This document shows, one piece after another, positions 44,407 through 53,955 of a stretch of 64,000 bases of DNA. The notes under the pieces were generated by a model. That model saw only the letters and a list, made by a program, of their open reading frames with translations. It did not search any database and had not been told where the DNA came from. The DNA comes from an uncultured Ruminococcus sp. (lineage in GTDB: Bacteria > Bacillota > Clostridia > Oscillospirales > Ruminococcaceae), in contig CALXIQ010000018.1 in NCBI GenBank assembly GCA_944388405.1, forward strand, positions 32,340 through 96,339. The letters run 5' to 3'. The position numbers and the translations under genes are program-made. Numbering within the stretch: the first letter of the stretch is position 1; every line of letters starts with the position of its first letter.

Positions 44407-46815
44407 TTAAGTTGCCTGCGGTACATACACCAAGCGTCCGCCGATAATACGGCTACGATTACCGTCAGCGTTAACACAATGCCAAAAGAAGCCTCCCGCA
44501 GCAGCGCCACTACTATAATATCCGCCCAATTGGACACTGTGATTATCGTTCAGATTTGCTGAAGCGTAGATGTTGTCGCCAACAGGCAGTGCGGATGTTC
44601 CACCGATTTCAGACGGCATAAATAACCAGTCATATTTTTCACTGCCATACCCCATTGCGCTGATATATCCGCCTGCATTTGGGAGGGTAAATCCGACTTC
44701 TTCATAATTATCAGAGTTTTTTGATTCGCTGAAATTGAAGTCGCTTGAAACGTACAGCTGACCACCGCCCATTGTTCCGTTCCCCCAAATGTTAATGCCC
44801 TGAATGTGCTTCCAAATGTTTCCCCAAGGGTTTTCTTCGCCGCGATAAGAAACAGAGACTTTTCCTGCGGCAGTGTACGGTGTTTCAGCACCACCAATTT
44901 CATTGATGGTTTCTTCCGCTGAACCTGTACCATTTCCAAGCGTTGAGGTCGAACCTGTAAGGGAGGCACAGTTGTCTGTGGAATTACCAGCTATTGAAAC
45001 AACCCCCTGCCCAATAGCGGTTTGTGTGTTCATAGTTCCAAGTTCAATAATCATCAACAATTGATTTGCAGAAGTTATCTTTATGGTTTCAAGATGCCAA
45101 CCGGGACTTCTGTTCTGCGCCATTTGTTCAAGGTTTGTTTTGTTCAGATTCTTTTTTAATCCCGAAATTGGCTTTTTCCCGGCAACTGAGCATAGCAGGT
45201 CGCCAGTTTCAATAGCAGTTTCAGTGTTCGTTCCATCATTGACATATTCACCCGTAGAAACATCATACATACTTCCTTCATACGCGGATAGAAGTATGTA
45301 GTCAACCGGGCTTCCGCTTTCATTGTAAAATGCCGGATGAAGCTTAAACCCTACCTTGGGTTTAGCGCTTACGTAATAGTTTGCTTTTCTCAGATGATAA
45401 CCCGTCCCGTCTGTGATAGGTTCAGTTTTTAGCGGTACGACTTTGTAATAAAATGCAGGCTGATAAACCATAACCTGTCCATTACTTCCATCTTCCGCAT
45501 AGCCTTCATCACCATACCACGCGACTATTGTTCCATCATCAGACACATTGCACCTTTTCCTTCCGCCGTACATTGGAAACACGTCAAAGTCTGTACCTGA
45601 TTCTTTTCCGACAGCTCCGGCAAGTCTTTTGAAAACCTTGTTTTGATAATCAACTTGAAGCCCGACAATATCTTCGTCTGTGTAGCCAAGGTATGCTTTG
45701 ATATCCTCCACTCCTGTTAATATTTCATCCGCTTTGAAGTTTTCGCTTTTAAGCTCTTCAAGGTTGGATTCAGCTGAGGTGTTTTCATCGGTCAAGCATT
45801 GCAAAACCCTGTTTGCCACGGTTACCAACCCGTCAAGCCCGCTCTTTGCGGTGTCAGCCGCCGTAACGGCGGCTGAAATTTCACCGGTTACCGTTTCGGA
45901 ATTGTCAATTACTGTTTGCAACTCCGCCCTAGCAGTACTGGCATTGCTTATTGCTGTTTCTGTTTTCTCGATTTTCTCCAACAATTCAGTGCCGGCACTA
46001 TTCGCTTGAGAAATTACATCGTTAAGATTATCCATTTCCGTTTCGGCTGAATCAATTGTCTCTTGCAGCTCCGTTTTGGTTTCATTTAAATCGCTGATAA
46101 AGTCCTGAGCGGTCTGTTCTACGAATTGTGCCGATTCTGCGGCTGATTCTGCCGCTGATTCAGTTGCACCTTTTAGTGTTTCAATTTCGGTTTTTGCAGT
46201 TTGTGCCGTTTCAGCGGAAAGTGCTGCCGCCGTTGCTGATTCTGCTGCATTGTCTGCATGATTCTCAGCTGATTGTTCTGATTGCGCAGCCGCTTCTGCT
46301 GATTTCTGCGATTCGGCGTATAGCGTTTCAACCTCCGTTTTCAGCGACTGTACGTCGGTTTTGCAATCCTCAGCGAGGGAGACGGATTGCTGTGCCTGCT
46401 CGGCATATTCAGCCGCTGAACTCTCATAAGCCAGCACCTTGTCCATTGCCTCAACCGATTGCTCGTAGCTTGGAACGGGCGTAATATCGTTTGATATGCT
46501 GTCGCCGATTCGCAAGGCGAATATGTTCGACTTGGCGACCAGCTTGTAGCTTTCACCTTCCGCTGCCGTTGCAAGCCACTGGCATTTTACCTGCCCGGCT
46601 TTTGGCAAAAGTGAACCTGTGATAAGTATCTTGCCATCCTCAATAGGCACATCGTAAATCGTGTTGTTGCCGTAATCAAACCGCAGCCGATAAGTGTCTG
46701 CTCCATCAACCTCCGGCTGTTCTACTTCTATAGTGCGTGCGTTGGCTTCGCCGGTATAGCCCAGCAAGCCAGTGTTTACATTGGCTCTATAGTCGCTTGA
46801 GATAATTAGCTTCAT
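44407..46815 (-). CDS. phage receptor-binding fibre with CLec-like tip
   Basis: 802 aa. Residues 1-110 look like a BppU-type baseplate-attachment domain (IEVEQPEVDGADTYRLRFDY). About 120-380 is a long Ala/Glu/Thr-rich coiled coil. The C-terminal 400 residues are Gly/Tyr/Asn-rich; the end (HSVQLGGYYSSGAAAGGFFW... SRIIGGRLVYVP) has the form of the C-type-lectin folds of phage receptor-binding proteins, including those diversified by retroelements. It probably decides host binding. GGAGGG site. Confidence 0.8.
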   Translation of the reverse strand: MKLIISSDYRANVNTGLLGYTGEANARTIEVEQPEVDGADTYRLRFDYGNNTIYDVPIEDGKILITGSLLPKAGQVKCQWLATAAEGESYKLVAKSNIFALRIGDSISNDITPVPSYEQSVEAMDKVLAYESSAAEYAEQAQQSVSLAEDCKTDVQSLKTEVETLYAESQKSAEAAAQSEQSAENHADNAAESATAAALSAETAQTAKTEIETLKGATESAAESAAESAQFVEQTAQDFISDLNETKTELQETIDSAETEMDNLNDVISQANSAGTELLEKIEKTETAISNASTARAELQTVIDNSETVTGEISAAVTAADTAKSGLDGLVTVANRVLQCLTDENTSAESNLEELKSENFKADEILTGVEDIKAYLGYTDEDIVGLQVDYQNKVFKRLAGAVGKESGTDFDVFPMYGGRKRCNVSDDGTIVAWYGDEGYAEDGSNGQVMVYQPAFYYKVVPLKTEPITDGTGYHLRKANYYVSAKPKVGFKLHPAFYNESGSPVDYILLSAYEGSMYDVSTGEYVNDGTNTETAIETGDLLCSVAGKKPISGLKKNLNKTNLEQMAQNRSPGWHLETIKITSANQLLMIIELGTMNTQTAIGQGVVSIAGNSTDNCASLTGSTSTLGNGTGSAEETINEIGGAETPYTAAGKVSVSYRGEENPWGNIWKHIQGINIWGNGTMGGGQLYVSSDFNFSESKNSDNYEEVGFTLPNAGGYISAMGYGSEKYDWLFMPSEIGGTSALPVGDNIYASANLNDNHSVQLGGYYSSGAAAGGFFWHCVNADGNRSRIIGGRLVYVPQAT

Positions 46816-46818
46816 TAA

Positions 46819-47085
46819 TTATCCCTCCGTTTTCTTAGGTTCTGTATACGTCATAGCCTGCTGGCTGTCGCTTGTTCCTGCGGTGGTAGGGTCAACCACT
46901 ATGCCCAGAATTGCCAGCACCGCAAACACTGCATTTGCAACGTCAATCAGCTTGTTTCCCAGCTCACCTAAATCAAGAGTGAAGCCGAACACCGCCGCTA
47001 TCACCTGAATAAGCAGCAGCGCTGCCGGGATTATGGCAAGCCAGAAAGCCTTGTTTTTCAGCCTTACTATCCAGTTTACATTCAT
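46819..47085 (-). CDS. phage holin, phiLC3 family
   Basis: 88 aa: NWIVRLKNKAFWLAIIPAAL start, two membrane helices (residues 13-33 and 46-64) and the family end VVDPTTAGTSDSQQAMTYTEPK. Forms the membrane hole that releases the endolysin. It overlaps the preceding gene by four bases. Confidence 0.93.
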   Translation of the reverse strand: MNVNWIVRLKNKAFWLAIIPAALLLIQVIAAVFGFTLDLGELGNKLIDVANAVFAVLAILGIVVDPTTAGTSDSQQAMTYTEPKKTEG

Positions 47086-47405
47086 GTTTTTTCCCTCTCT
47101 TTCGTTTTAATATGAAGCTCGTGAATTTCATCGTTGAGCTTTGTTACCATTCCATTGCCGCCTAAATTGTGATAAGCGTCGTACATCTCGCAGAAATTTT
47201 CAAATGCGTAGGTCGGAATTTCCCCTGAGCACATATATTTGTCGTGATATTTGATAAGCTGCGACCTGAGAAGCAGCATTGTGCCTTTGCTGTTTGCATC
47301 ACGGTCTTTCTTTTGTTTTTTCAAAAGCCAGACTATGTACCCCGTCAAAGCGGTAAGCACTATAGGCAGTGCAATTGTATAAGTTTGCAGCAGAAAGTCT
47401 TTCAT
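47082..47405 (-). CDS. membrane-anchored phage protein near holin
   Basis: 107 aa with one N-terminal helix (residues 8-29), then a basic and amphipathic soluble part (LLLRSQLIKYHDKYMCSGEIPTYAFENF, YDAYHNLGGNGMVTKL). Such proteins are usual next to holins in Firmicutes phages; a holin partner or antiholin role is a guess. Confidence 0.7.
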   Translation of the reverse strand: MKDFLLQTYTIALPIVLTALTGYIVWLLKKQKKDRDANSKGTMLLLRSQLIKYHDKYMCSGEIPTYAFENFCEMYDAYHNLGGNGMVTKLNDEIHELHIKTKEREKT

Positions 47406-47407
47406 CT

Positions 47408-47533
47408 CTATCCCTCGCCCCCTATCTTTCCGACAATGGCAAGCACTGCCGCTTTTAATTCGGTCATTACTTTCCCTCCGTTGTTTCGCCTCTCACTATT
47501 CAGCCTCCTTAAGTTTTGCTGATTTCGTTTCAT
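47408..47533 (-). CDS. 41-aa phage ORF
   Basis: Begins MKRNQQNLRRLNSERRN after GGGAGGGG and ends TELKAAVLAIVGKIGGEG, three bases before the next ATG. An internal ATG at 47467 also has its own GGAGGG site and gives a 19-aa hydrophobic peptide. Two good ribosome sites in the same frame are unusual. Function unknown. Confidence 0.5.
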   Translation of the reverse strand: MKRNQQNLRRLNSERRNNGGKVMTELKAAVLAIVGKIGGEG

Positions 47534-47549
47534 GGTTTACCCCTCCCGC

Positions 47550-47900
47550 TTATTCGGTGGTGTCGCCCTTGTCGAGGACAAGCCAGTCAATGTAGTATGT
47601 GCCGGCAGAAACAGTATTGCCGCTGCCATATTCACTTGAAATAACAGCATATATAGTTGACCCCATACGAGCCAGCATTAATGAATAGTAATACCATGGA
47701 TTCGGCGCTCCTGTTTTACTGAGGGTTGCTATTATTTTGGTGTTATTGTTTGGCGTGAAGGGCAGGCTCAAAGCCTTTGAGGTGTAATTGCCCGAGCTTG
47801 CCTCCTCCAGTACCACTGTTTCTCGCCCGCAGATAAGCGGCAGCGCATTCCCTATCGCCGTATCTACCTGTTCGCCTGAATAATTAAGAATGTAGCTCAT
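47550..47900 (-). CDS. phage tail accessory protein
   Basis: 116 aa, starting SYILNYSGEQVDTAIGNALPL, a motif frequent at the head of small tail-fibre accessory proteins, followed by a beta-sandwich-like domain. Probably part of the tail tip or a fibre decoration. Confidence 0.6.
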   Translation of the reverse strand: MSYILNYSGEQVDTAIGNALPLICGRETVVLEEASSGNYTSKALSLPFTPNNNTKIIATLSKTGAPNPWYYYSLMLARMGSTIYAVISSEYGSGNTVSAGTYYIDWLVLDKGDTTE

Positions 47901-47953
47901 TTAATCTCTTCCTTTCGTGTTTTTATCTTTGCAATTTTGCTATAAGAATACTG

Positions 47954-49891
47954 TTATATTCCCAGAGCGTCTTTTATGGAAACATATCCGCCGCCTGTTG
48001 TTCTCACAAGGAAATCGTCAGCCCATACAGAGCCATTCGCCGTTATACTACCGTTGGTTCCATCTATCGATGTTGTTACGTTCCCCAAGCCGTCGCAGAT
48101 ATTCAAAGTTTTGGTTACGCTATCTAAATTAAACGCAACTTCGCCGTTTGATAACGTTGTTATTGAGCCGCTTTCCGATAAAATTTGCACCGTATCGTTT
48201 TCATCGTTTCTTAAAAATAAACCACCTGCTTGACACACTACATTTCCATTTATTGCGCTGTTGGTAAGCTTCCACTCCAGAGGGGAAAGCTCTATCGTCC
48301 ACTCGTTGTGGGACAGCTTTATAACGCTGGTGTCCTCATTGTCCGTTTCAATATTTATCTGACCGCCGTTTATTGAAAACGTGCCGTTTTTATAAGTCAG
48401 CATTCCGCCTGCAAAGTCGAAAGAACCGTCCTCAAGATTTATCTTCGACCCAGTTTTGCCTGCTTCGTTGTAATTCAACGACTGAATAACTATCGCCGAA
48501 AGAATACCCGTCAGTATCTGTGCGGCGTTTATTCTGCCCTGAATATCAATTGCCGTGTTAATTGCGCCGTGTATGCCGTTTGTGCCGCCTGCAATGCCGT
48601 GATTGTTTATCAGCAGAAACTCTTTAGCCTGCTCAATGTCAAGATTGTCGGTGTAATAGGTCGCTATCGGCTGGTTGTCTGCGTTGAATCTGGTGACCAC
48701 ATATCCGCCCTCGTTGCCCACAATGTAATCAATGGATTCCTGAAATGCGGCGCCCAGCTTTTCTTCCGTTGCGTTCTGAGCGGCGGCAACAACCTTGCTT
48801 ACCTGCCTCATCATTGGACTGCTGCTGCTCTTGTTATCTGCGTCGGGAGTGCCTGTAGCGGTGATGTTCGCCCCAAGTCCCCCATCAAAAGTGAAGGACA
48901 TGGACATTATCGGCACCCGGTAGCTTGTTCCGTCGGCTTTTTCCACCGTAACAACGTCCAGTATGTCAAGTCGGGGGTCGCCGAGCCTGTGGTAAATTGA
49001 AAGCGGTCTGTAAGGCTTCATAAGATAGTTGCTTGCAACTTTTGAAAGCAGGCTCTGGGTCATATACGGATTTGTAAAAGACATTAGCCTGCCCGGGGTT
49101 GCCGCAATGATAAGGTTTTCGTTTTGGTCAACCTGACAGCTTATCTGCGTGATTGTTATGTTGCTGTTGTCCGTTTGCGGCTCGTCGGCTCGTCCGGCAG
49201 TAATTGTATAGTCAATATCTGTCCACGCCTTGTGAATTAAATGCCCCTCTCTGTCAAGCATTGCACATTTGCCGCCGTCAAGGCTTGCGCAGTAGCTGAG
49301 CATTTCACGGCAGGTGCAGTCCTCTAAAGGTGCGTCTATAACCACCGGAGCGGAATCCCTTACGTAGAGTTGTTCGCCCTCTGAATCAAGAAGCGGTTGT
49401 CCGTCCTTGTCGCACAGCTGGGAATAATCATATCTCGGTGAGAGTATACCCAGCTGATTACATATCTCCTGCTCTATCTCGTCGGTAGTTGTGGGGAAGG
49501 TAAGCGTAGACGTATATGCGTCGTCCGATTTGTAAAAGCCGTCCTTTGCTTCAATCGTCCACTTAACGCCGCTCTGCTTGCAGGAGGTTATTTTATATCT
49601 GCCAAAAGGGATTAACTCCTCCTCCAGCTGGTCAAACAAATCCACAGCGTAAAAATAAAGCACAAAGGTCTTGCCGCTTATGTCCGATGTAAGCCCTGTA
49701 ATCTCAGCCGTTATGCTTTGGGAGATTGTGTCTCCTGCCATGATGTCTTTGTTTGCTGTGGCTGCCTGAGTTGTGATTTTAGCGATGCCGTCGGACAGCT
49801 CCGAGCCGTCGGCGAATTTCATCACCGCCCTGAAAGTCCTGCTGTCGGACATTATGTAATCCCCGACAGTCTGCAAATTAACCTGATACAT
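47954..49891 (-). CDS. tail tip protein (Tal-like, phage minor structural)
   Basis: 645 aa. The N-terminal 370 residues resemble the structural part of tail-associated proteins (TFRAVMKFADGSELSDGIAKI, YRPLSIYHRLGDPRLDILDVVTVE); the C-terminal part is beta-helical (INLEDGSFDFAGGMLTYKNG). It would cap the tail below the distal tail protein. The ATG at 49891 has AGGAGGCGG; an upstream in-frame start is inside the previous gene. Confidence 0.85.
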   Translation of the reverse strand: MYQVNLQTVGDYIMSDSRTFRAVMKFADGSELSDGIAKITTQAATANKDIMAGDTISQSITAEITGLTSDISGKTFVLYFYAVDLFDQLEEELIPFGRYKITSCKQSGVKWTIEAKDGFYKSDDAYTSTLTFPTTTDEIEQEICNQLGILSPRYDYSQLCDKDGQPLLDSEGEQLYVRDSAPVVIDAPLEDCTCREMLSYCASLDGGKCAMLDREGHLIHKAWTDIDYTITAGRADEPQTDNSNITITQISCQVDQNENLIIAATPGRLMSFTNPYMTQSLLSKVASNYLMKPYRPLSIYHRLGDPRLDILDVVTVEKADGTSYRVPIMSMSFTFDGGLGANITATGTPDADNKSSSSPMMRQVSKVVAAAQNATEEKLGAAFQESIDYIVGNEGGYVVTRFNADNQPIATYYTDNLDIEQAKEFLLINNHGIAGGTNGIHGAINTAIDIQGRINAAQILTGILSAIVIQSLNYNEAGKTGSKINLEDGSFDFAGGMLTYKNGTFSINGGQINIETDNEDTSVIKLSHNEWTIELSPLEWKLTNSAINGNVVCQAGGLFLRNDENDTVQILSESGSITTLSNGEVAFNLDSVTKTLNICDGLGNVTTSIDGTNGSITANGSVWADDFLVRTTGGGYVSIKDALGI

Positions 49892-49901
49892 AAACCGCCT
49901 C

Positions 49902-50273
49902 CTATACTTCAACAACGTCAACGGTCATGCCTGTGACGTTGCCGCTTTCGTCTCTGTAGGTGTGAATCGACGACGTGGGCAGCGTAGAATAGCAATGCAG
50001 CGTTTTCCGCTGCCCGGTGTCGTCGGTAAAGGTGATATAAAAGAAAGGCTTGCCCTGATGGGTGAAAGCCGAGCGTATCAGCGAAACCTCAGCATAAGTC
50101 AGGGCGTCCCAGCTTATTGACAGCGTACCTTTAACGGCTCTTATATCCCCCACAAAATCACAGTTGCCGGAACGTCCTGCGTTTTCACTCCAGATTGCCT
50201 CCGGCGTGTATGATATGCCGTCCTGCGCGGGAGGGGGAAGGGTTACGCCGTCAACTATTATGTTGTTATCCAT
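49902..50273 (-). CDS. distal tail-region protein
   Basis: 123 aa, beta-rich: ISYTPEAIWSENAGRSGNCDF and GTLSISWDALTYAEVSLIRS, with HCYSTLPTSSIHTY. It sits between tape measure and tail tip genes, where the distal tail (Dit) function lies; it is short for Dit, so it may be a separate tail-completion protein. Confidence 0.65.
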   Translation of the reverse strand: MDNNIIVDGVTLPPPAQDGISYTPEAIWSENAGRSGNCDFVGDIRAVKGTLSISWDALTYAEVSLIRSAFTHQGKPFFYITFTDDTGQRKTLHCYSTLPTSSIHTYRDESGNVTGMTVDVVEV

Positions 50274-50284
50274 ATCATCACCGC

Positions 50285-52805
50285 CTAAATATTAATGGGA
50301 CAGCTGCCGGTGCTGTTTGTCATATCGTTTATATTATCAATAACCGACTTTGCCACCGCCATGCCGTCAAGCATAACGTAGATTATCGCAGGCTGCTTTG
50401 AGCCGCCTTTGCCTTCGCTCATTGCTTCCCTGACCGCCTGCCTTATGGTGGACAGCGGAGAAACAACCTCCGTTTCACGCTTGTTATCTCCCAGCACTGC
50501 CAGAAACTCGCCATAGTTTGCGGGGATAACCGTTCCCACCGCCAGCTTGGGGATTTCAGGAATATCAATATGGCTAAGATTAAATCCAAAGGTTTCGCCG
50601 CCAATCATCGGAACCCAGTCGGGAACATCAAAACTAAGGGAGTTTATTCCGTCGATAATCCAGTTTATTGCGCTTTCAATTGCGCCGGTCATCTTATTGA
50701 TAGCACCGATTATAAGGTTGATGGGCGTTTTCACAATGCTGTAGAAGGTGTCCCATATTCCGCTGAAAATATCTTTAATTCCGTTCCACGCCTTGTCCCA
50801 GTCGCCTGTAAAAACTCCCGTGATAAATTCAATAATGCCTTTGAGGGTTTCTATCACGCCTTTAACGGCGTCGATAATATTCCCCACAATTTCTCCAACC
50901 GTATCGGCGATTCCGTTTATCACCTTTGTAACGATAGGTCCCAGCGTGTCCACAAACCAGTTGACAACAGGTGCAATAAACTTGTTGTAAATGTCCGTAG
51001 CGCCTGTTACAAGGACGCCCACAAAGTCCAGAAATTCAGCGACCAGAGGTTTAAGGTGGTCTGTCCATATCCTGTCGAAAACCTCCATCAGGTTGTTGAA
51101 AATCGGCTGGAGCACAGTTTCCCAGACGTTCATGAAAAGGTCTTTTGTGGTGGTAATAGCTTGGTTTATTCCGTCGAATATGGGCTGTCCCCACTCTGCC
51201 CAGAAGTCGGACAGCAGCTGCCATACGTCGCACCACAGCTGAGCGATAAATTCTAAAATCGGAGCTACTACCCCCGACCACAGGGTGTCAAAAATCACTT
51301 TGACGTTTTCAAACAGCACGCCGAAAGTGCTCCACATCTGAGTGGCAAACTGAGTTACTAACGGCAGTCCTACGCTCAGGAAGTTTTGCAGAATTGGGAA
51401 AACGGCTAAGTTCCAGATGTCCGAGAAAACCATATTAAAGCTGTCAAACAGCCCTGTTACAATTGTCCCCCATGTTTGAAAAGCCGTTTGCAGATAGACG
51501 GTGAAATCCCCCGTAAGATAGCTTTTAAGCGGCTCTGCCAGTGAGCGGATGTCTGAAAAAACATCGTCCATAATGCCGGCAAGCTCGCCGCTTTCCTCCT
51601 TCAAGCCGTCCCAGATGTCTGAAAAAATCGGCTTGAAGTTTTTATCAACATATTTTTCAAAGGAATCGAAGGACTTTTTAACGGATTTCCAGAAGCTGCT
51701 CAGCTTTTTGTCAGCCTTTGAGGTATCAACATCTACGCTTGCAACCGTCGGCTGAGTTATTGCCGTTACAGCGCCGACCGTGCCTGTTTCGCCTGCCGAG
51801 CTTTTGCTGTCTCCAAGCTTTGTTATTTTATCAAAGCTGGCAAGAGAGTTTTCCTGTGTTTCCTCTGTTTCCTCAGCTGATTGTGCTATATCGCCGTAGC
51901 TGTCCGCCGCTTCGGCGGTGCTGCTTGCAATGCTCGCCGCTGATTGTGCGCCCCCGGTTTCAAATCCGAACGCCTCCGACAAAGCCTGTGCCGCACTTTG
52001 GGCGACGCCTATAAGCTGTGAAAGCACCTGATTGATAGCCTTCACCGCCGGAAGCAGCACGTTAAGCAGTACCGTTCCGATAGTTCCGGCAAATTCCTTC
52101 CACTGCTCCGAAAGGATTCTGGTCTGGTTCGCCCACGAATCGGAGGTTTTTGCAAAGTCCCCCTGAGCCAGAGAGGTCTGTGCCATTACGTAGTTATATC
52201 TGAGCTGAACCTTTTCGGCTTGGGTCATTTCAGAGACGCTTTTTGAAATCCCCTGAGATAAAGCGTACGCTTGCAGGTTAGCTTCGGTCATTACAATGCC
52301 GAATTGTTTCAGCGTTTCAGTTTCGCCGGTGAAAATTGAGTTGAGAGCCGTTGAAGCCACGCTTTGCTCGACGTTATAAAAGGACGACATATCCGCCGAA
52401 AGCCCGGTAAGAGCTATCGCCATATCGCTGGCGGTGTCCTGAGCAAGCCCCATTCCCGACGCCATAGCCATAAAGGTAGAGCCGGTCTGTTTTGCGGTAA
52501 GTGCGGAAATACCGTAGGTCTCAACAGCCGTGTCGGCAAAGTCCTCCATCTTCTGCTTGGATTCTCCGAAGGCGGTGTCTACAACGTTCTGAACCTCCTG
52601 CAAGTCGGAAGCGGTTTCTACAGCCTGCTTGCCAAAGTCGATAAGCTTGCTTACCGCAAACGCTCCGGCTGCTGCCGTTGCAACCTTTCCCAGCGTAGAT
52701 TTCAGCGAATTTAATCCGCCGCTGATATTCTTTGTGCCTTTGTTAAACCCGTCTGTATTTACTTGAGTGTCAAAATTTAAATATCCGTCAGCCCTTAGCT
52801 ATCAC
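50285..52805 (-). pseudogene. tape measure protein with apparent frameshift at the start
   Basis: Sets tail length and is ejected with DNA. The frame read from 52798 down begins RADGYLNFDTQVNTDGFNKG, the normal N-terminus of clostridial tape measures, but has no start codon, being preceded by TAG. GTG at 52805, overlapping the previous stop, reads IAK and then hits TGA. Dropping one G of GGG (52792-52794) joins the two as M-IAKADGYLNF and gives 839 aa. It is otherwise intact, with a phage-tail hydrophobic and Trp-rich helical core. Sequencing error, mutation or recoding are all possible. Confidence 0.75.
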
Positions 52806-53371
52806 CTGCCTGTCAGCTTTTTCAAAAATTCGTTGTCCTCGTCCTCAGCTTGTCTTTCCTGCTCAGAAAGCTTTCGTTTAAGGTCTATCATGTTTCTGTG
52901 ATTCTTGTAAAACTCTTTTTCATATTTTTCAAGCTTTTTGCCCTTGTTAAGCTTCTGCCTGATTGATATAACGGAGGAAAACAGCCCCTCGCCGATTTCG
53001 TTAAAGTAGCCGAGAAAAGTCCACCAATGAACATATTCAGCAGACCTGACCTCAAAACCTGCCGCCTTATTAACCGCAGGGAATATAATGCTTTCGTCCT
53101 GCTCCCAGTCAAGAGTTTTCACCGGCTGAACCTTTTCCTGTGGGACATCTCCGCCCCCTACGAACCAGTAAGCTTTGTTGATTGCCTCCTGCAAATGCTC
53201 GCTTGGAATATCCTCTTTGTAAAGGCATTTCAGACAGACATAGCATTTTTCCTGCTCGTTCAGCTCCGGGTCGTTAAACGCCTGATATATGTTGAGTATC
53301 ACTCGGTAATCGGAGCGAATTTCATACTCCCTGCCGCAGATTTCAAGGGCGGTGGGCAGACAGCCTATCAT
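52802..53371 (-). CDS. Gp15-family tail assembly protein
   Basis: 189 aa: ALEICGREYEIRSDYRVILNIYQA, AEYVHWWTFLGYFNEIGEGLFSSVISIRQKLNKGK and a charged, Glu/Lys-rich end. Sits between the gpG-like protein and the tape measure, the usual place of the second tail chaperone. It overlaps the gene before it by ATGA and the tape measure start by GTGA. Confidence 0.85.
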   Translation of the reverse strand: MIGCLPTALEICGREYEIRSDYRVILNIYQAFNDPELNEQEKCYVCLKCLYKEDIPSEHLQEAINKAYWFVGGGDVPQEKVQPVKTLDWEQDESIIFPAVNKAAGFEVRSAEYVHWWTFLGYFNEIGEGLFSSVISIRQKLNKGKKLEKYEKEFYKNHRNMIDLKRKLSEQERQAEDEDNEFLKKLTGR

Positions 53372-53907
53372 TTAAGCAGCTCCTTAAGGAGAGCGTTTTT
53401 CTCTTCGGCTGTAAGATTTTCAATATCTATCTCCGGCTTGGCAAGGGGGATAAAAGGCAAAGGCTTTACGGGAGTGACAGTTACCGGCTTTATATACTTG
53501 TCTGTCTTATCTTCCAGCTTTATCTGCGCCGCCGTCCGGGCTGCCTTGATTTCCTGCACCAGAATCTGAATCAGCGCTTCAAGCAGATTCACAATTACAG
53601 GCTTTCCGTTTGAAGCAACGGAAAAGGCGTTTGTTCCGCCCAGCGCGTGAGTGCATATATCGGTGGCGAAAATTGTATTGACCATCTGCCGAGCCTTTTC
53701 GTCCTGCTCTTTGAAAAGCTCAGCATTGTCTACGCCCTGCTTTTCTTTTTCCGCCAATTCCTCCACAATGCCGTCAATGTGTTTAAGAGCGTCCTGAGCC
53801 CTTGTAAGAATACCCATGTCAGAAACGTTTATTTTTACGGTGTTGTTTTCATCTCCGTTGATTGCAAATTCTTTATAATTGCCGCTGTCAAAATTAATGG
53901 ATAACAA
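53368..53907 (-). CDS. tail assembly chaperone (gpG-like)
   Basis: 179 aa with a TTG start at 53907, seven bases after AAGGAG; a GTG three codons earlier overlaps that site. It has a beta-rich N-terminus (SINFDSGNYKEFAING), helices, and a Pro/Lys linker near the end (VTPVKPLPFIPLAKPEIDIEN). Position after the major tail protein and before Gp15 indicates a tail chaperone. Confidence 0.7.
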   Translation of the reverse strand: MLSINFDSGNYKEFAINGDENNTVKINVSDMGILTRAQDALKHIDGIVEELAEKEKQGVDNAELFKEQDEKARQMVNTIFATDICTHALGGTNAFSVASNGKPVIVNLLEALIQILVQEIKAARTAAQIKLEDKTDKYIKPVTVTPVKPLPFIPLAKPEIDIENLTAEEKNALLKELLK

Positions 53908-53929
53908 AAAAATCACTCCTTAATATATC

Positions 53930-53955
53930 AAAGGGCGGTGGCTCCGCCCTTTTTG
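53930..53955 (-). terminator. hairpin after the major tail protein gene
   Basis: AAAGGGCGG and CCGCCCTTT arms. Only three Ts follow on the minus strand, so it probably attenuates the transcript and keeps tail protein mRNA in excess over downstream genes. Confidence 0.6.

Noticed and set aside
44355..44537. 60-aa hydrophobic frame overlapping the end of the fibre gene
   Set aside because: It lies in another frame within the conserved end of the fibre protein and has no good ribosome site of its own.
52786..52805. Programmed +1 frameshift as in prfB
   Set aside because: The stop context UGA-C is similar, but the P-site tRNA could not re-pair well after slipping and the spaced SD-like stimulator is not convincing; an indel is simpler.
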